DNA of 64,000 bases from Neorhizobium alkalisoli. Its GTDB lineage: Bacteria; Pseudomonadota; Alphaproteobacteria; Rhizobiales; Rhizobiaceae. Under the pieces are notes generated by a model. It ran no database searches. It was given only the letters and a program-made list of their open reading frames with translations, and was not told where the DNA came from. Below are positions 25,445 to 33,351 of the stretch, one piece after another. Both the position numbers and the translations under genes were made by a program. The stretch lies in assembly GCF_007829835.1 (NCBI RefSeq), contig NZ_VIWP01000006.1, positions 186,001-250,000 of the forward strand. Direction: 5' to 3'. Numbering within the stretch: position 1 is the first letter of the stretch; the number at the start of each line of letters is the position of its first letter.

Positions 25445-26668
25445 ATGGCACTTCCGAAAGACGTAAAGAAAGTCGTTCTCGCCTATTCCGGCGGTCTCGA
25501 CACCTCGATCATCCTGAAATGGCTGCAGACCGAGCTTAATGCTGAAGTCGTCACCTTCACCGCCGATCTCGGCCAGGGTGAAGAGCTGGAGCCGGCCCGC
25601 AAGAAGGCCGAGATGCTCGGCATCAAGGAAATCTATATCGAGGATGTGCGCGAAGAATTTGTGCGCGATTTCGTCTTCCCGATGTTCCGTGCCAATGCCG
25701 TTTATGAAGGCGTCTACCTGCTCGGCACGTCGATCGCCCGCCCGCTGATTTCCAAGCACCTGATCGAGATCGCCAAGAAGACCGGCGCCGATGCGATCGC
25801 CCATGGCGCGACCGGCAAGGGCAATGACCAGGTCCGTTTCGAGCTGTCGGCCTATGCGCTGAACCCGGATATCAAGGTCATCGCACCGTGGCGCGACTGG
25901 GCCTTTAAAAGCCGCACAGATCTCCTGAATTTTGCCGAAGCCAACCAGATCCCGGTTGCCAAGGACAAGATGGGCGAAGCGCCGTTCTCGGTCGACGCGA
26001 ACCTGCTGCACTCCTCGTCGGAGGGCAAGGTTCTGGAAGATCCGGCTGTCGAGGCCCCCGAATACGTGCATATGCGCACGATTTCGCCGGAAGCCGCACC
26101 GGATAAGGCAACCACGATCAAGATCGGCTTCAACAAGGGTGATGCCGTCTCGATCAACGGTGTCGCCATGTCGCCGGCAACCCTGCTTGCGACGCTCAAC
26201 AACTATGGCCGCGACAACGGCATCGGCCGTCTCGACCTCGTCGAGAACCGCTATGTCGGCATGAAGTCGCGCGGCGTCTACGAGACCCCTGGTGGCACGA
26301 TCCTGCTGGCTGCACACCGTGCGATCGAGAGCATCACGCTCGACCGCGGTGCCGCCCACCTCAAGGACGACATCATGCCGCGTTATGCGGAGCTCATCTA
26401 TTACGGCTTCTGGTTCTCGCCGGAGCGCGAGATGCTGCAGGCGCTGATCGACAAGAGCCAGGAACATGTCGAAGGCGAAGTGACGCTGAAGCTCTACAAG
26501 GGCAATGTCATGGTCATCGGCCGCGAGAGCGAAAAGTCGCTCTACTCCGACAAGCTCGTCACTTTCGAAGACGACCAGGGCGCCTACGACCAGAAGGATG
26601 CCGCCGGCTTCATCAAGCTCAATGCGCTGCGCCTGCGCACGCTCGCCAAGCGCAACCTGTCGAAGTAA
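25445..26668 (+). CDS. argG: Argininosuccinate synthase
   Basis: Condenses citrulline and aspartate with ATP in arginine synthesis. 407 residues, full length. ATP pyrophosphatase P-loop LAYSGGLDTSI near the N-terminus, TFTADLGQGEELEPARKKAE, AHGATGKGNDQVRFE and LLHSSSEGKVLEDP are all family motifs. Single gene with its own terminator at 26695-26725. Confidence 0.98.
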   Translation: MALPKDVKKVVLAYSGGLDTSIILKWLQTELNAEVVTFTADLGQGEELEPARKKAEMLGIKEIYIEDVREEFVRDFVFPMFRANAVYEGVYLLGTSIARPLISKHLIEIAKKTGADAIAHGATGKGNDQVRFELSAYALNPDIKVIAPWRDWAFKSRTDLLNFAEANQIPVAKDKMGEAPFSVDANLLHSSSEGKVLEDPAVEAPEYVHMRTISPEAAPDKATTIKIGFNKGDAVSINGVAMSPATLLATLNNYGRDNGIGRLDLVENRYVGMKSRGVYETPGGTILLAAHRAIESITLDRGAAHLKDDIMPRYAELIYYGFWFSPEREMLQALIDKSQEHVEGEVTLKLYKGNVMVIGRESEKSLYSDKLVTFEDDQGAYDQKDAAGFIKLNALRLRTLAKRNLSK

Positions 26669-26694
26669 CTGACAGTCTGCCCGATCCTATCAAG

Positions 26695-26725
26695 AGGCCC
26701 GCTTCCGGAAGGTGGCGGGCCTTTT
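26695..26725 (+). terminator. Rho-independent terminator of argG
   Basis: aggcccgc (26695-26702) pairs with gcgggcct (26715-26722) around a 12-base loop containing ttccggaa; tttt follows. It starts 27 bases after the argG stop and precedes the convergent MFS gene stop at 26729. Confidence 0.85.
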
Positions 26726-26728
26726 GCG

Positions 26729-27943
26729 TTACTGGCGCTTGTTGATGATGCGATAGGCGACGTAGCTGCCGACGGCGAGATATTCCATCGCGGGAATGAT
26801 GGTGCCGATGGAGGTCAGCGGCGCGGCAAAGGCGGAGGCGATCAGGCCGCCGACAAAGCCGCCGCCCATCTGGATGAAACCCATCAGCGCCGAAGCGGAA
26901 CCGGCAATCTTGGGGAAGGGCGCAAGCCCGGCCGTCACCGTATAGGGGGTGATGAAGGCGATGCCGAATGTCGAAACGCCGACCGGCAGCATGATCGAGA
27001 GGAAGGATGGCGGCAGAAGCAGGACCGAGAGCAGCATCATCGTGCCGCCTATGCCGCTGAATGTCAGTCCGATCATCACGGTCGCAGGACCGCTCAACCG
27101 TTTCGAGACGAGGCGCAGGGCGATCGATCCGCCGAGATAAGCGCCCGTCTGGATCAGCATGCCGAGGCCGAACTGGGTCGGCGTCAAGCCGACGACGCCG
27201 ATCATCACGAAAGGCAGCATCGTGCCCTGCGCGTAGAGCGCCCCGATCGCGCCGCCAAGCACCATGGACGGCAGAAGGAAGCGCAGGTCGGTGATCAATG
27301 TCGCGTAGGTCGAGATCAGCGTCAGTGGCTTCAGGCGGCTGCGGTCCGGTATCGTCGTTTCCTTGAGGAAGACGAAACAGCTGGCCAGCAGGACAAGTCC
27401 GATCAGGACCATCAGGACGAAGATCGATTTCCAGCCGAAGACCGATAGTGACAGGCCGCCGAGGCTTGGTCCCATGGCCGGGCCGATGGCAAGAATGATG
27501 CCGATCAGGTTCATGATCCGGGCGGCTTCCGCGCCGACGAACTGGTCGCGCACGGCAGCCCGCGCCACGGTCATGCCGACCGATGCGCCGATGCCCTGAA
27601 TCAGCCGGCCGGCAAGTATCCATTCGACTGAAGGTGCGAAGGTCGCCATCAGCGAACCCGCCACATAGATCAGCAGGAAGGAAATGCTGGCGAAACGGCG
27701 GCCGAAGGCGTCCGAAATAGGGCCGGCGGCCAGTTGCGCGAGGGCAAAGCCGCCGAAATAAAGCGAGAGGCTGAGCTTGATGGCGGCCTCGGTGGTGCCG
27801 AAGGCGCGTACGAGTTCCGGCATGGCGGGCGTATAGATCGCCATCGAGACCGGACCGATGGCCGTCAGCATCGCGCCGAGTGTCGCGGTCCTGCGCTCGC
27901 TCATGGTGGCCGGTGCCTGGGCGGTCACATTGTCAGCCGTCAT
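26729..27943 (-). CDS. Bcr/CflA family multidrug efflux MFS transporter
   Basis: Twelve-helix drug:H+ antiporter, 404 residues. TLGAMLTAIGPVSMAIYTPA followed by MPELVRAFGTTEAAIKLSLS, AGPISDAFGRR, LIQGIGASVGMTVARAAVRD and LIGIILAIGPAMGPSLGGL are Bcr/CflA-type motifs. Lies 4 bases downstream of a MarR regulator on the same strand, so regulator and pump probably form one operon. Substrates unknown. Confidence 0.92.
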   Translation of the reverse strand: MTADNVTAQAPATMSERRTATLGAMLTAIGPVSMAIYTPAMPELVRAFGTTEAAIKLSLSLYFGGFALAQLAAGPISDAFGRRFASISFLLIYVAGSLMATFAPSVEWILAGRLIQGIGASVGMTVARAAVRDQFVGAEAARIMNLIGIILAIGPAMGPSLGGLSLSVFGWKSIFVLMVLIGLVLLASCFVFLKETTIPDRSRLKPLTLISTYATLITDLRFLLPSMVLGGAIGALYAQGTMLPFVMIGVVGLTPTQFGLGMLIQTGAYLGGSIALRLVSKRLSGPATVMIGLTFSGIGGTMMLLSVLLLPPSFLSIMLPVGVSTFGIAFITPYTVTAGLAPFPKIAGSASALMGFIQMGGGFVGGLIASAFAAPLTSIGTIIPAMEYLAVGSYVAYRIINKRQ

Positions 27944-27947
27944 GCTT

Positions 27948-28430
27948 CTAGGCCTGCAACGCAGGCGGCGTATCGAGGGCCTGCAGATTGTTGTTGAACA
28001 TCGTCAGGGCGTCGCAGAGCTGATGTGCCATCTCCGCGTCCATGCCTTCGGTGGCGCAGGCGATGACTTCCTGGAACTCGCGCCGGATTGCCGTCAGCAG
28101 TTCGGCGGATGCCGGCGTCAGCCTTATCCGTTTGGCGCGGCGATCGGCGTCACATTGCTGGCGGTCAATCAGGCCGATTGCCTGCAGCTTGTCGAGATAA
28201 CCGCAGAGCGTCATCGGCTCGACACCCATGCGTGCGGCGATATCGAGCTGGCGGCTGCCGTCGAGAGTGGCAATGTTCATCAGGGCCCGTGCTTCGCCGG
28301 GGGTGAGGCCGAGCCCCGCCTGGGCAATTCGTCGCTCGAAGGCGGCACGCAGCAATCGCGCGGCATCCACCAACAGGAAACCCAATATGTCGACGTCTCG
28401 GTCTGGCCGGTTTCCGGGTGCGCTCTTCAT
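27948..28430 (-). CDS. MarR family transcriptional regulator
   Basis: Winged-helix regulator of 160 residues: LGLTPGEARALMNIATLDGS, RQLDIAARMGVEPMTLCGYL DNA-recognition helix region, then the wing CDADRRAKRIRLT with the conserved Asp-Arg-Arg. Likely represses the downstream Bcr-type pump and itself, responding to a toxic ligand; the ligand is unknown. ATG preceded by aagg. Confidence 0.92.
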   Translation of the reverse strand: MKSAPGNRPDRDVDILGFLLVDAARLLRAAFERRIAQAGLGLTPGEARALMNIATLDGSRQLDIAARMGVEPMTLCGYLDKLQAIGLIDRQQCDADRRAKRIRLTPASAELLTAIRREFQEVIACATEGMDAEMAHQLCDALTMFNNNLQALDTPPALQA

Positions 28431-28482
28431 AAGGAAGCCTTACTATCTTTCGCCATTGCGGCAAATGAAAAAGCGGGCTTGA

Positions 28483-28905
28483 TCAGGCCTTCATGAAAGC
28501 AAGCACGGATTGCAGAATGCTGGCGCGCCGTTCGTCCCCCAGGTTCGAAGCAACTTCCAGCTGATTGCTGTAATATTCCTTGAAATCGAAACCGGTCTCG
28601 TCCGTCACATCCGAGAGATCGAGAACCTGGCCGAGCGGATCCACCGCATGGCTCGGCAGATCTTCCGAAAGCGTGAAATAGGTGTCCTGGTCGATATTGC
28701 CGGCCTGATAATTTTCAAGCGCGACCTGACGCAGATCACGTGGGGTGATCTGGGAAAAATTGACGGAAGGCCCACTTATAGCGGGGACCTCAAAAATCAC
28801 CTGGTCCTGCATGAATTTCTGCTGTGTGGGTCTATCGACCTTCACCTGCCGGGTATTATCCTGGTGCAGAAAGCTGCCGGACCAGCGCAAGGAATTAATT
28901 TCCAT
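28483..28905 (-). CDS. Conserved-looking hypothetical protein
   Basis: I do not recognise the family. 140 residues, acidic, no signal peptide or transmembrane segment. It contains PRDLRQVALENYQAGNIDQD followed by TYFTLSEDLPSHAVDPLGQV, then a Tyr/Asn-rich EYYSNQLEVASNLGDERRAS and ends in a helix. The ATG at 28905 has aggg nine bases upstream; an ATG three codons earlier (28914) has no spacing for a ribosome site. Codon use resembles neighbours, so it is likely a real gene. Stands alone between the MarR and peptidase genes. Confidence 0.7.
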   Translation of the reverse strand: MEINSLRWSGSFLHQDNTRQVKVDRPTQQKFMQDQVIFEVPAISGPSVNFSQITPRDLRQVALENYQAGNIDQDTYFTLSEDLPSHAVDPLGQVLDLSDVTDETGFDFKEYYSNQLEVASNLGDERRASILQSVLAFMKA

Positions 28906-29078
28906 GGCTGTCATCCCTAAATCATCGGGTGCTATGGAAAATACTGAAGAGTCGGTGAGCGTGCAAATGGTTAATACCTGTTAATTATTGTGCATGAATT
29001 CTTGTCGATATTACTCGGAAGGCGAGCAGTTAGGCTCCAACCACGAACTGAACATGCGTAATCTTGAAGGATATTCTC

Positions 29079-31166
29079 ATGGCAAATCTATCGGTTAATC
29101 CTGCACTGGTGAAATGGGACGGCCACAAGGGCCTGCCGCGTTTCGACCAGGTCGGCGATCAGGACTTCGCACCCGGCTTCGAGGCGGCGCTTGTTGCCCA
29201 CGAGGCGGAGATCGATGCGATCGCCAACAATCCGCAGGCGCCGACTTTCGACAATACGGTCGTGGCGCTGGAAATTGCCGGCGACGAGCTGTCGCGCGTT
29301 TCGGCGCTGTTCTGGGGCAAGGCCGGTGCCCATACCAACGAGACGATCCAGGCGCTGGAACGCGAGATCGCGCCCAAAATGTCGCGCCATTATTCGAAGA
29401 TCGGCATGAACCCGGCTTTGTTCGCACGCATCGATGCGCTTTGGGAAAAGCGTGGCGCGCTTGATCTTTCGGTGGAGCAGGAGCGGGTTCTGGAACGCCA
29501 CTGGAAGGGTTTTGTCCGCGCCGGTGCGAAGCTGCCGAAGGCGGAACAGGAGCGGCTTGCAGATATCAATGAAAAGCTTGCCGGCTTTGGTGCGCGGTTT
29601 GGCCAGAACGTTCTCGGCGACGAAAAAAGCTGGTCGCTGAAGCTGACGGACGAGGCCGATCTTGACGGCCTGCCGGGGTTCCTTAAGGACTCCATGGCTG
29701 CTGCCGCCCGTGACGCTGGCGATGCGGATGGTTATGCCGTCACCCTGTCGCGCTCGATTATCGAACCGTTCCTGACGTTCTCCACCCGCCGCGATCTACG
29801 TGAACAGGCTTTCAAGGCCTGGGTGGCGCGCGGCGAAAATGGCGGTGAGCGGGACAATATCGCGATCATCCGCGAAACGCTGGCGCTCCGGGCCGAAAAG
29901 GCGAAGCTCCTGGGTTACGACAGTTTTGCTGCGCTGAAGCTCGACAATACGATGGCGAAGACGCCGGATGCGGTGAACGGCCTTCTGCGCAAGGTCTGGG
30001 CGACGGCGCGCAACAAGGCGTTGGAGGAAGAGGCAAGCCTCGGCAAGCTGATCGCGGAAGAGGGCAAGAATCATCCGGTCATGCCCTGGGACTGGCGGCA
30101 TTATGCGGAGAAGCTGCGCGAGCGGACCTTCTCCTTCTCGGAATCCGAACTCAAGCCCTATCTCCAGCTCGAAAAGATCATCGAGGCCTGCTTCGATGTC
30201 GCCGGCCGCCTGTTCGGCATCAAAGCGGTGCCGGTCAAGGATGCGGCTGCCTATCATCCTGACGTTAGAGTGTTCGAGATCCGGGCCGAAGACGGTTCGC
30301 TGAAAGCGCTGTTCCTCGGCGATTATTTTGCCCGGTCCTCGAAACGCTCCGGCGCCTGGATGAGCTCCTTCCAGTCGCAGCACAAGCTGACCCTGAAGAA
30401 CGGCTCGGTCGGCGAGATCCCGATCATCTACAATGTCTGCAATTTCGCAAAGCCTGCGGAGGGCAAGCCGGCGCTGCTGTCGATCGACGATGCCCGCACC
30501 CTGTTCCATGAATTCGGCCACGCGCTGCATGGTATGCTGTCGGATGTCACCTATCCGTCCGTCTCGGGTACCGGTGTCGCACGCGATTTCGTCGAACTGC
30601 CGTCGCAGCTTTACGAACATTGGCTGACCGTCCCGGAGATTTTGGAAAAATACGCCGTGCATTATGAGACCGGCGCACCGATGCCAAAGGATCTGCTCGA
30701 CAAGGTTCTGGCGGCGCGCACGTTCAATGCCGGTTTCAATACGGTCGAATTCACGTCCTCGGCGCTGGTCGACATGGCGTTTCATACGCGCGGTGCCGTC
30801 GAGGATCCGATGGCGGTGCAGGGTGAGGTTCTGGCAGAACTTGGCATGCCAGCCTCGATCGTCATGCGGCATGCGACGCCGCACTTCCAGCATGTGTTTT
30901 CCGGTGATGGCTATTCGGCCGGCTACTATTCCTACATGTGGTCGGAAGTGCTGGATGCCGATGCCTTCTCCGCCTTCGAAGAGACCGGCAATGCGTTCGA
31001 TCCGGTCACGGCGCGCAAGCTGAAAAACAACATCTATTCGGTCGGCGGTTCGATCGATCCGGAAGAAACCTACAAGGCCTTCCGCGGCAAGCTGCCGGAT
31101 CCGACTGCAATGCTGAAGAAGAAGGGACTTGCCATGCTGGAGGAGCTGGCCGGCAGCGATGCCTGA
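29079..31166 (+). CDS. M3 family zinc oligopeptidase (Dcp/oligopeptidase A type)
   Basis: Cytoplasmic thimet-type metallopeptidase degrading short peptides, 695 residues. Zinc motif LFHEFGHALHGM (HExxH) near residue 475, with the downstream FVELPSQLYEHW supplying the third ligand; C-terminal YYSYMWSEVLDADAF and VGGSIDPEETYKAFRG are family-typical. ATG at 29079 with gaaggat upstream. I cannot choose firmly between peptidyl-dipeptidase Dcp and oligopeptidase A; the N-terminal region looks Dcp-like. No signal peptide. Confidence 0.93.
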   Translation: MANLSVNPALVKWDGHKGLPRFDQVGDQDFAPGFEAALVAHEAEIDAIANNPQAPTFDNTVVALEIAGDELSRVSALFWGKAGAHTNETIQALEREIAPKMSRHYSKIGMNPALFARIDALWEKRGALDLSVEQERVLERHWKGFVRAGAKLPKAEQERLADINEKLAGFGARFGQNVLGDEKSWSLKLTDEADLDGLPGFLKDSMAAAARDAGDADGYAVTLSRSIIEPFLTFSTRRDLREQAFKAWVARGENGGERDNIAIIRETLALRAEKAKLLGYDSFAALKLDNTMAKTPDAVNGLLRKVWATARNKALEEEASLGKLIAEEGKNHPVMPWDWRHYAEKLRERTFSFSESELKPYLQLEKIIEACFDVAGRLFGIKAVPVKDAAAYHPDVRVFEIRAEDGSLKALFLGDYFARSSKRSGAWMSSFQSQHKLTLKNGSVGEIPIIYNVCNFAKPAEGKPALLSIDDARTLFHEFGHALHGMLSDVTYPSVSGTGVARDFVELPSQLYEHWLTVPEILEKYAVHYETGAPMPKDLLDKVLAARTFNAGFNTVEFTSSALVDMAFHTRGAVEDPMAVQGEVLAELGMPASIVMRHATPHFQHVFSGDGYSAGYYSYMWSEVLDADAFSAFEETGNAFDPVTARKLKNNIYSVGGSIDPEETYKAFRGKLPDPTAMLKKKGLAMLEELAGSDA

Positions 31167-31189
31167 TGCCAATCCCGGCATGGCCGAAA

Positions 31190-31229
31190 CTGTCATCTGA
31201 TTGTCATGAAATTGTAACGTGACCGTCAT
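31190..31229 (+). promoter_or_regulatory. Tandem Pho box (four PhoB half-sites)
   Basis: Four 7-base repeats at an exact 11-base period: ctgtcat (31190), ttgtcat (31201), ttgtaac (31212), ccgtcat (31223), each followed by a 4-base spacer. This is the arrangement of two adjacent PhoB boxes (consensus CTGTCAT-N4-CTGTCAT). A cataag sequence at 31237-31242 is at the expected distance for a -10 element. It controls the ABC importer starting at 31280. Confidence 0.88.
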
Positions 31230-31244
31230 CTAAGCCCCATAAGG

Positions 31245-31279
31245 AACCGGCATCGCCCTCAACCGATGCCGGTTTTTTC
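31245..31279 (+). terminator. Hairpin with T-tract abutting the importer start codon
   Basis: aaccggcatcg (31245-31255), 8-base loop, cgatgccggtt (31264-31274), then tttt and the ATG at 31280. It looks like a rho-independent terminator for the upstream peptidase gene, yet it lies between the Pho box and the importer's first codon. The predicted PhoB start point (~31249) falls within its left arm. An aagga Shine-Dalgarno-like sequence at 31241-31245 lies just before the stem. Confidence 0.7.
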
Positions 31280-32395
31280 ATGACAGCTTTCCGCCCTGTA
31301 AACGACGTTGCCGTCTCGACGGCAGGGGTGGAACTGCATTACGGCGAAACGCCAGTCCTCAAGGGCATTGATGTCTCCCTCTCCAAGGGCAAGACGCTGG
31401 CGCTGCTCGGACCTTCCGGCTGCGGCAAGACGACCCTTTTGCGCCTCGTCGCGGGTCTTCTGGCGCCGACAAAAGGGTCGATTTCGATTGCCGGCCAGGT
31501 TGTGGCAGATGCCGCGAGTGGCGCGTTTGCGCCGCCGGAAAAGCGCAATCTCGGCATGGTCTTTCAGGATTACGCGCTCTGGCCGCATCTGACCGTCGGC
31601 GGCAATGTATCCTTTCCGCTCGAAATGCGCGGCATCGGTCGTGCGGATCGCAAGGCGCGGACCATGCGGGCGCTGGAGCGGGTCGGCCTGCAGGCCTATG
31701 CCGATCGCCGTCCGAGCGATCTTTCCGGTGGCCAGCAGCAGCGCGTGGCGATTGCCCGCGCCATCGTTGCCGAGCCGCAGCTGATCCTGTTCGATGAGCC
31801 GCTTTCCAATCTTGATCGTGAATTGCGCGAAAACATGGTCGGCGAGCTGGCCGAGCTGATCACCTCGCTCGGTCTTACCGCGATTTACGTCACCCATGAC
31901 CATAGCGAAGCGCTGACGCTGGCCGATGACGTCGCCGTCATGCGCGGCGGGCTGATCGAACAGCTCGCTTCTCCCGATAAGCTGATTGCCAGCCCGGCAA
32001 CGCCCGAAGTCGCGGATTTCCTGCGTCTCGGCGGCATCGCCGATCTCGAATGTCGCGATGACCTCTGGTTCTTCAAGGGATCCGACGTTGCCCTGCTGCG
32101 GCATGAAGGTCGGACGGGCAATGTCGTTCGCGTGCTTATTCCGACATCGGCCATCTCAGCCGGCGAGATCGCGCCCGGCCGGCTTGCGGCTACCGTTCTG
32201 CGCTCGCAGTTCCGCGGCGACGGACATCTGGCGACCGTCGCGCTTGTCGGCCCATCGAATGTCGAATTGCAGGTCTTGAGCCGCGCCAAGCTGCGCGCCG
32301 GCGAGGGTGTCGGTCTCTCGATCGATCCGACCCAGGTCCATTGTTTTGGAAATACCGTTCTTTCGTTTAACCAGGAGATATCTCAACATGCTTAA
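31280..32395 (+). CDS. ABC importer ATP-binding protein (ferric iron / aminoethylphosphonate type)
   Basis: ATPase of a binding-protein-dependent importer, 371 residues. Walker A LLGPSGCGKTTLLR, Q-loop MVFQDYALWPHL, signature LSGGQQQR, Walker B LILFDEPLSNLD, His-switch YVTHDHSEA, and a C-terminal TOBE-like domain (~residues 270-360). It belongs to the FbpC/PotA-like clade. Start is unusual: the ATG at 31280 sits directly behind a hairpin, without a spaced ribosome site; an in-frame GTG at 31328 is a weaker alternative. Overlaps the binding-protein gene by 8 bases. PhoB control is predicted from the upstream Pho box. Confidence 0.9.
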   Translation: MTAFRPVNDVAVSTAGVELHYGETPVLKGIDVSLSKGKTLALLGPSGCGKTTLLRLVAGLLAPTKGSISIAGQVVADAASGAFAPPEKRNLGMVFQDYALWPHLTVGGNVSFPLEMRGIGRADRKARTMRALERVGLQAYADRRPSDLSGGQQQRVAIARAIVAEPQLILFDEPLSNLDRELRENMVGELAELITSLGLTAIYVTHDHSEALTLADDVAVMRGGLIEQLASPDKLIASPATPEVADFLRLGGIADLECRDDLWFFKGSDVALLRHEGRTGNVVRVLIPTSAISAGEIAPGRLAATVLRSQFRGDGHLATVALVGPSNVELQVLSRAKLRAGEGVGLSIDPTQVHCFGNTVLSFNQEISQHA

Positions 32396-33347
32396 GTCGC
32401 TGAAGAGCCTTACGCTTGGCGTTGTTGCCGCCGCCCTGATGGCTGGCGTCGCTCATGCCGACATCACCGTTTACACTGCAGGTCCGCAGAGCCTGATCGA
32501 CAAGCTGTCGGCCGGCTTCACCAAGCAGACTGGCGTGAAGGTCAATGTCTTCCAGGCAACGACCGGCAAGGTCATGGCCCGTATCGAAGCCGAAGCCGCA
32601 AACCCGGTCGTCGACGTTCTGATCTCTGCTTCCTGGGATACGGCCACCGATTTCGCCAAGCGCGGCTGGCTGGTCAAGTATACGAGCCCGAACGCTGCCA
32701 AGGTTCCGGACTTTTTGAAGACCGAAACTGCCGTCGCACAGGGCATTTCGGCTCTCGGCATCGCCTGGAACACCAAGAGCGGCACGCCGAAGCCGTCCGA
32801 ATGGGCTGACCTGACGAAGCCGGAATACAAGGACCTCGTCAACATTCCGGATCCGGCCCAGTCCGGTTCGTCCTTCGAGCTGACCGCCGCTCTTGCTGGC
32901 CAGGATCAGTTCAAGCTGTTCAAGGATCTGCAGGCCAATGGCGCGATCATTGCCGGCGCCAATGCTGATGCCCTGAACCCGGTTCTGCAGGGTGCCAAGG
33001 CTGCCGTCTTCGGCGCCGTCGACTACATCACGCTCGCTGCCAAGAAGAAGGGCGAATCCATCGACGTGATCTTCCCGGCTTCCGGTACGGTTATCGCGCC
33101 GCGTCCGGCCATGATCCTCAACTGGTCCAAGCAGCAGGATGATGCCAAGAAGTTCATCGATTACATGCTGTCCGACGAAGGCCAGAAGCTGGTTGCCGAC
33201 CAGATGCTGATGCCGGCCCGCACCGACGTTGCGGCTGACCGTCCGCTGATCGGCGACCTGAAGCTCCTGAAGTACGATACCGACGCCGTTTATGGAAAGC
33301 GCAAGGAAACGCTGGCCGAGATCACCAAGATCTACGGCGGCAAGTAA
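32388..33347 (+). CDS. ABC importer periplasmic binding protein (AfuA/FbpA or AepX-like)
   Basis: Periplasmic solute-binding protein, 319 residues. Signal peptide (SLTLGVVAAALMAGVAHA) then DITVYTAGPQSLIDKLSAGF, QATTGKVMARIEAEAANP, FGAVDYITLA and YMLSDEGQKLVADQMLMPA: the family-1 iron/AfuA fold. It lacks the adjacent tyrosine pair that binds Fe3+ in FbpA; no YY occurs in the protein. With the Pho box, a phosphorus-containing substrate such as 2-aminoethylphosphonate is a plausible alternative to iron. ATG preceded by aggaga. Confidence 0.88.
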   Translation: MLKSLKSLTLGVVAAALMAGVAHADITVYTAGPQSLIDKLSAGFTKQTGVKVNVFQATTGKVMARIEAEAANPVVDVLISASWDTATDFAKRGWLVKYTSPNAAKVPDFLKTETAVAQGISALGIAWNTKSGTPKPSEWADLTKPEYKDLVNIPDPAQSGSSFELTAALAGQDQFKLFKDLQANGAIIAGANADALNPVLQGAKAAVFGAVDYITLAAKKKGESIDVIFPASGTVIAPRPAMILNWSKQQDDAKKFIDYMLSDEGQKLVADQMLMPARTDVAADRPLIGDLKLLKYDTDAVYGKRKETLAEITKIYGGK

Positions 33348-33351
33348 GATC

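Noticed and set aside
28971..28984. ttaa-N6-ttaa upstream of the M3 peptidase gene as a CtrA site
   Set aside because: The spacer is six rather than seven bases and there is no following C, so it does not meet the consensus.
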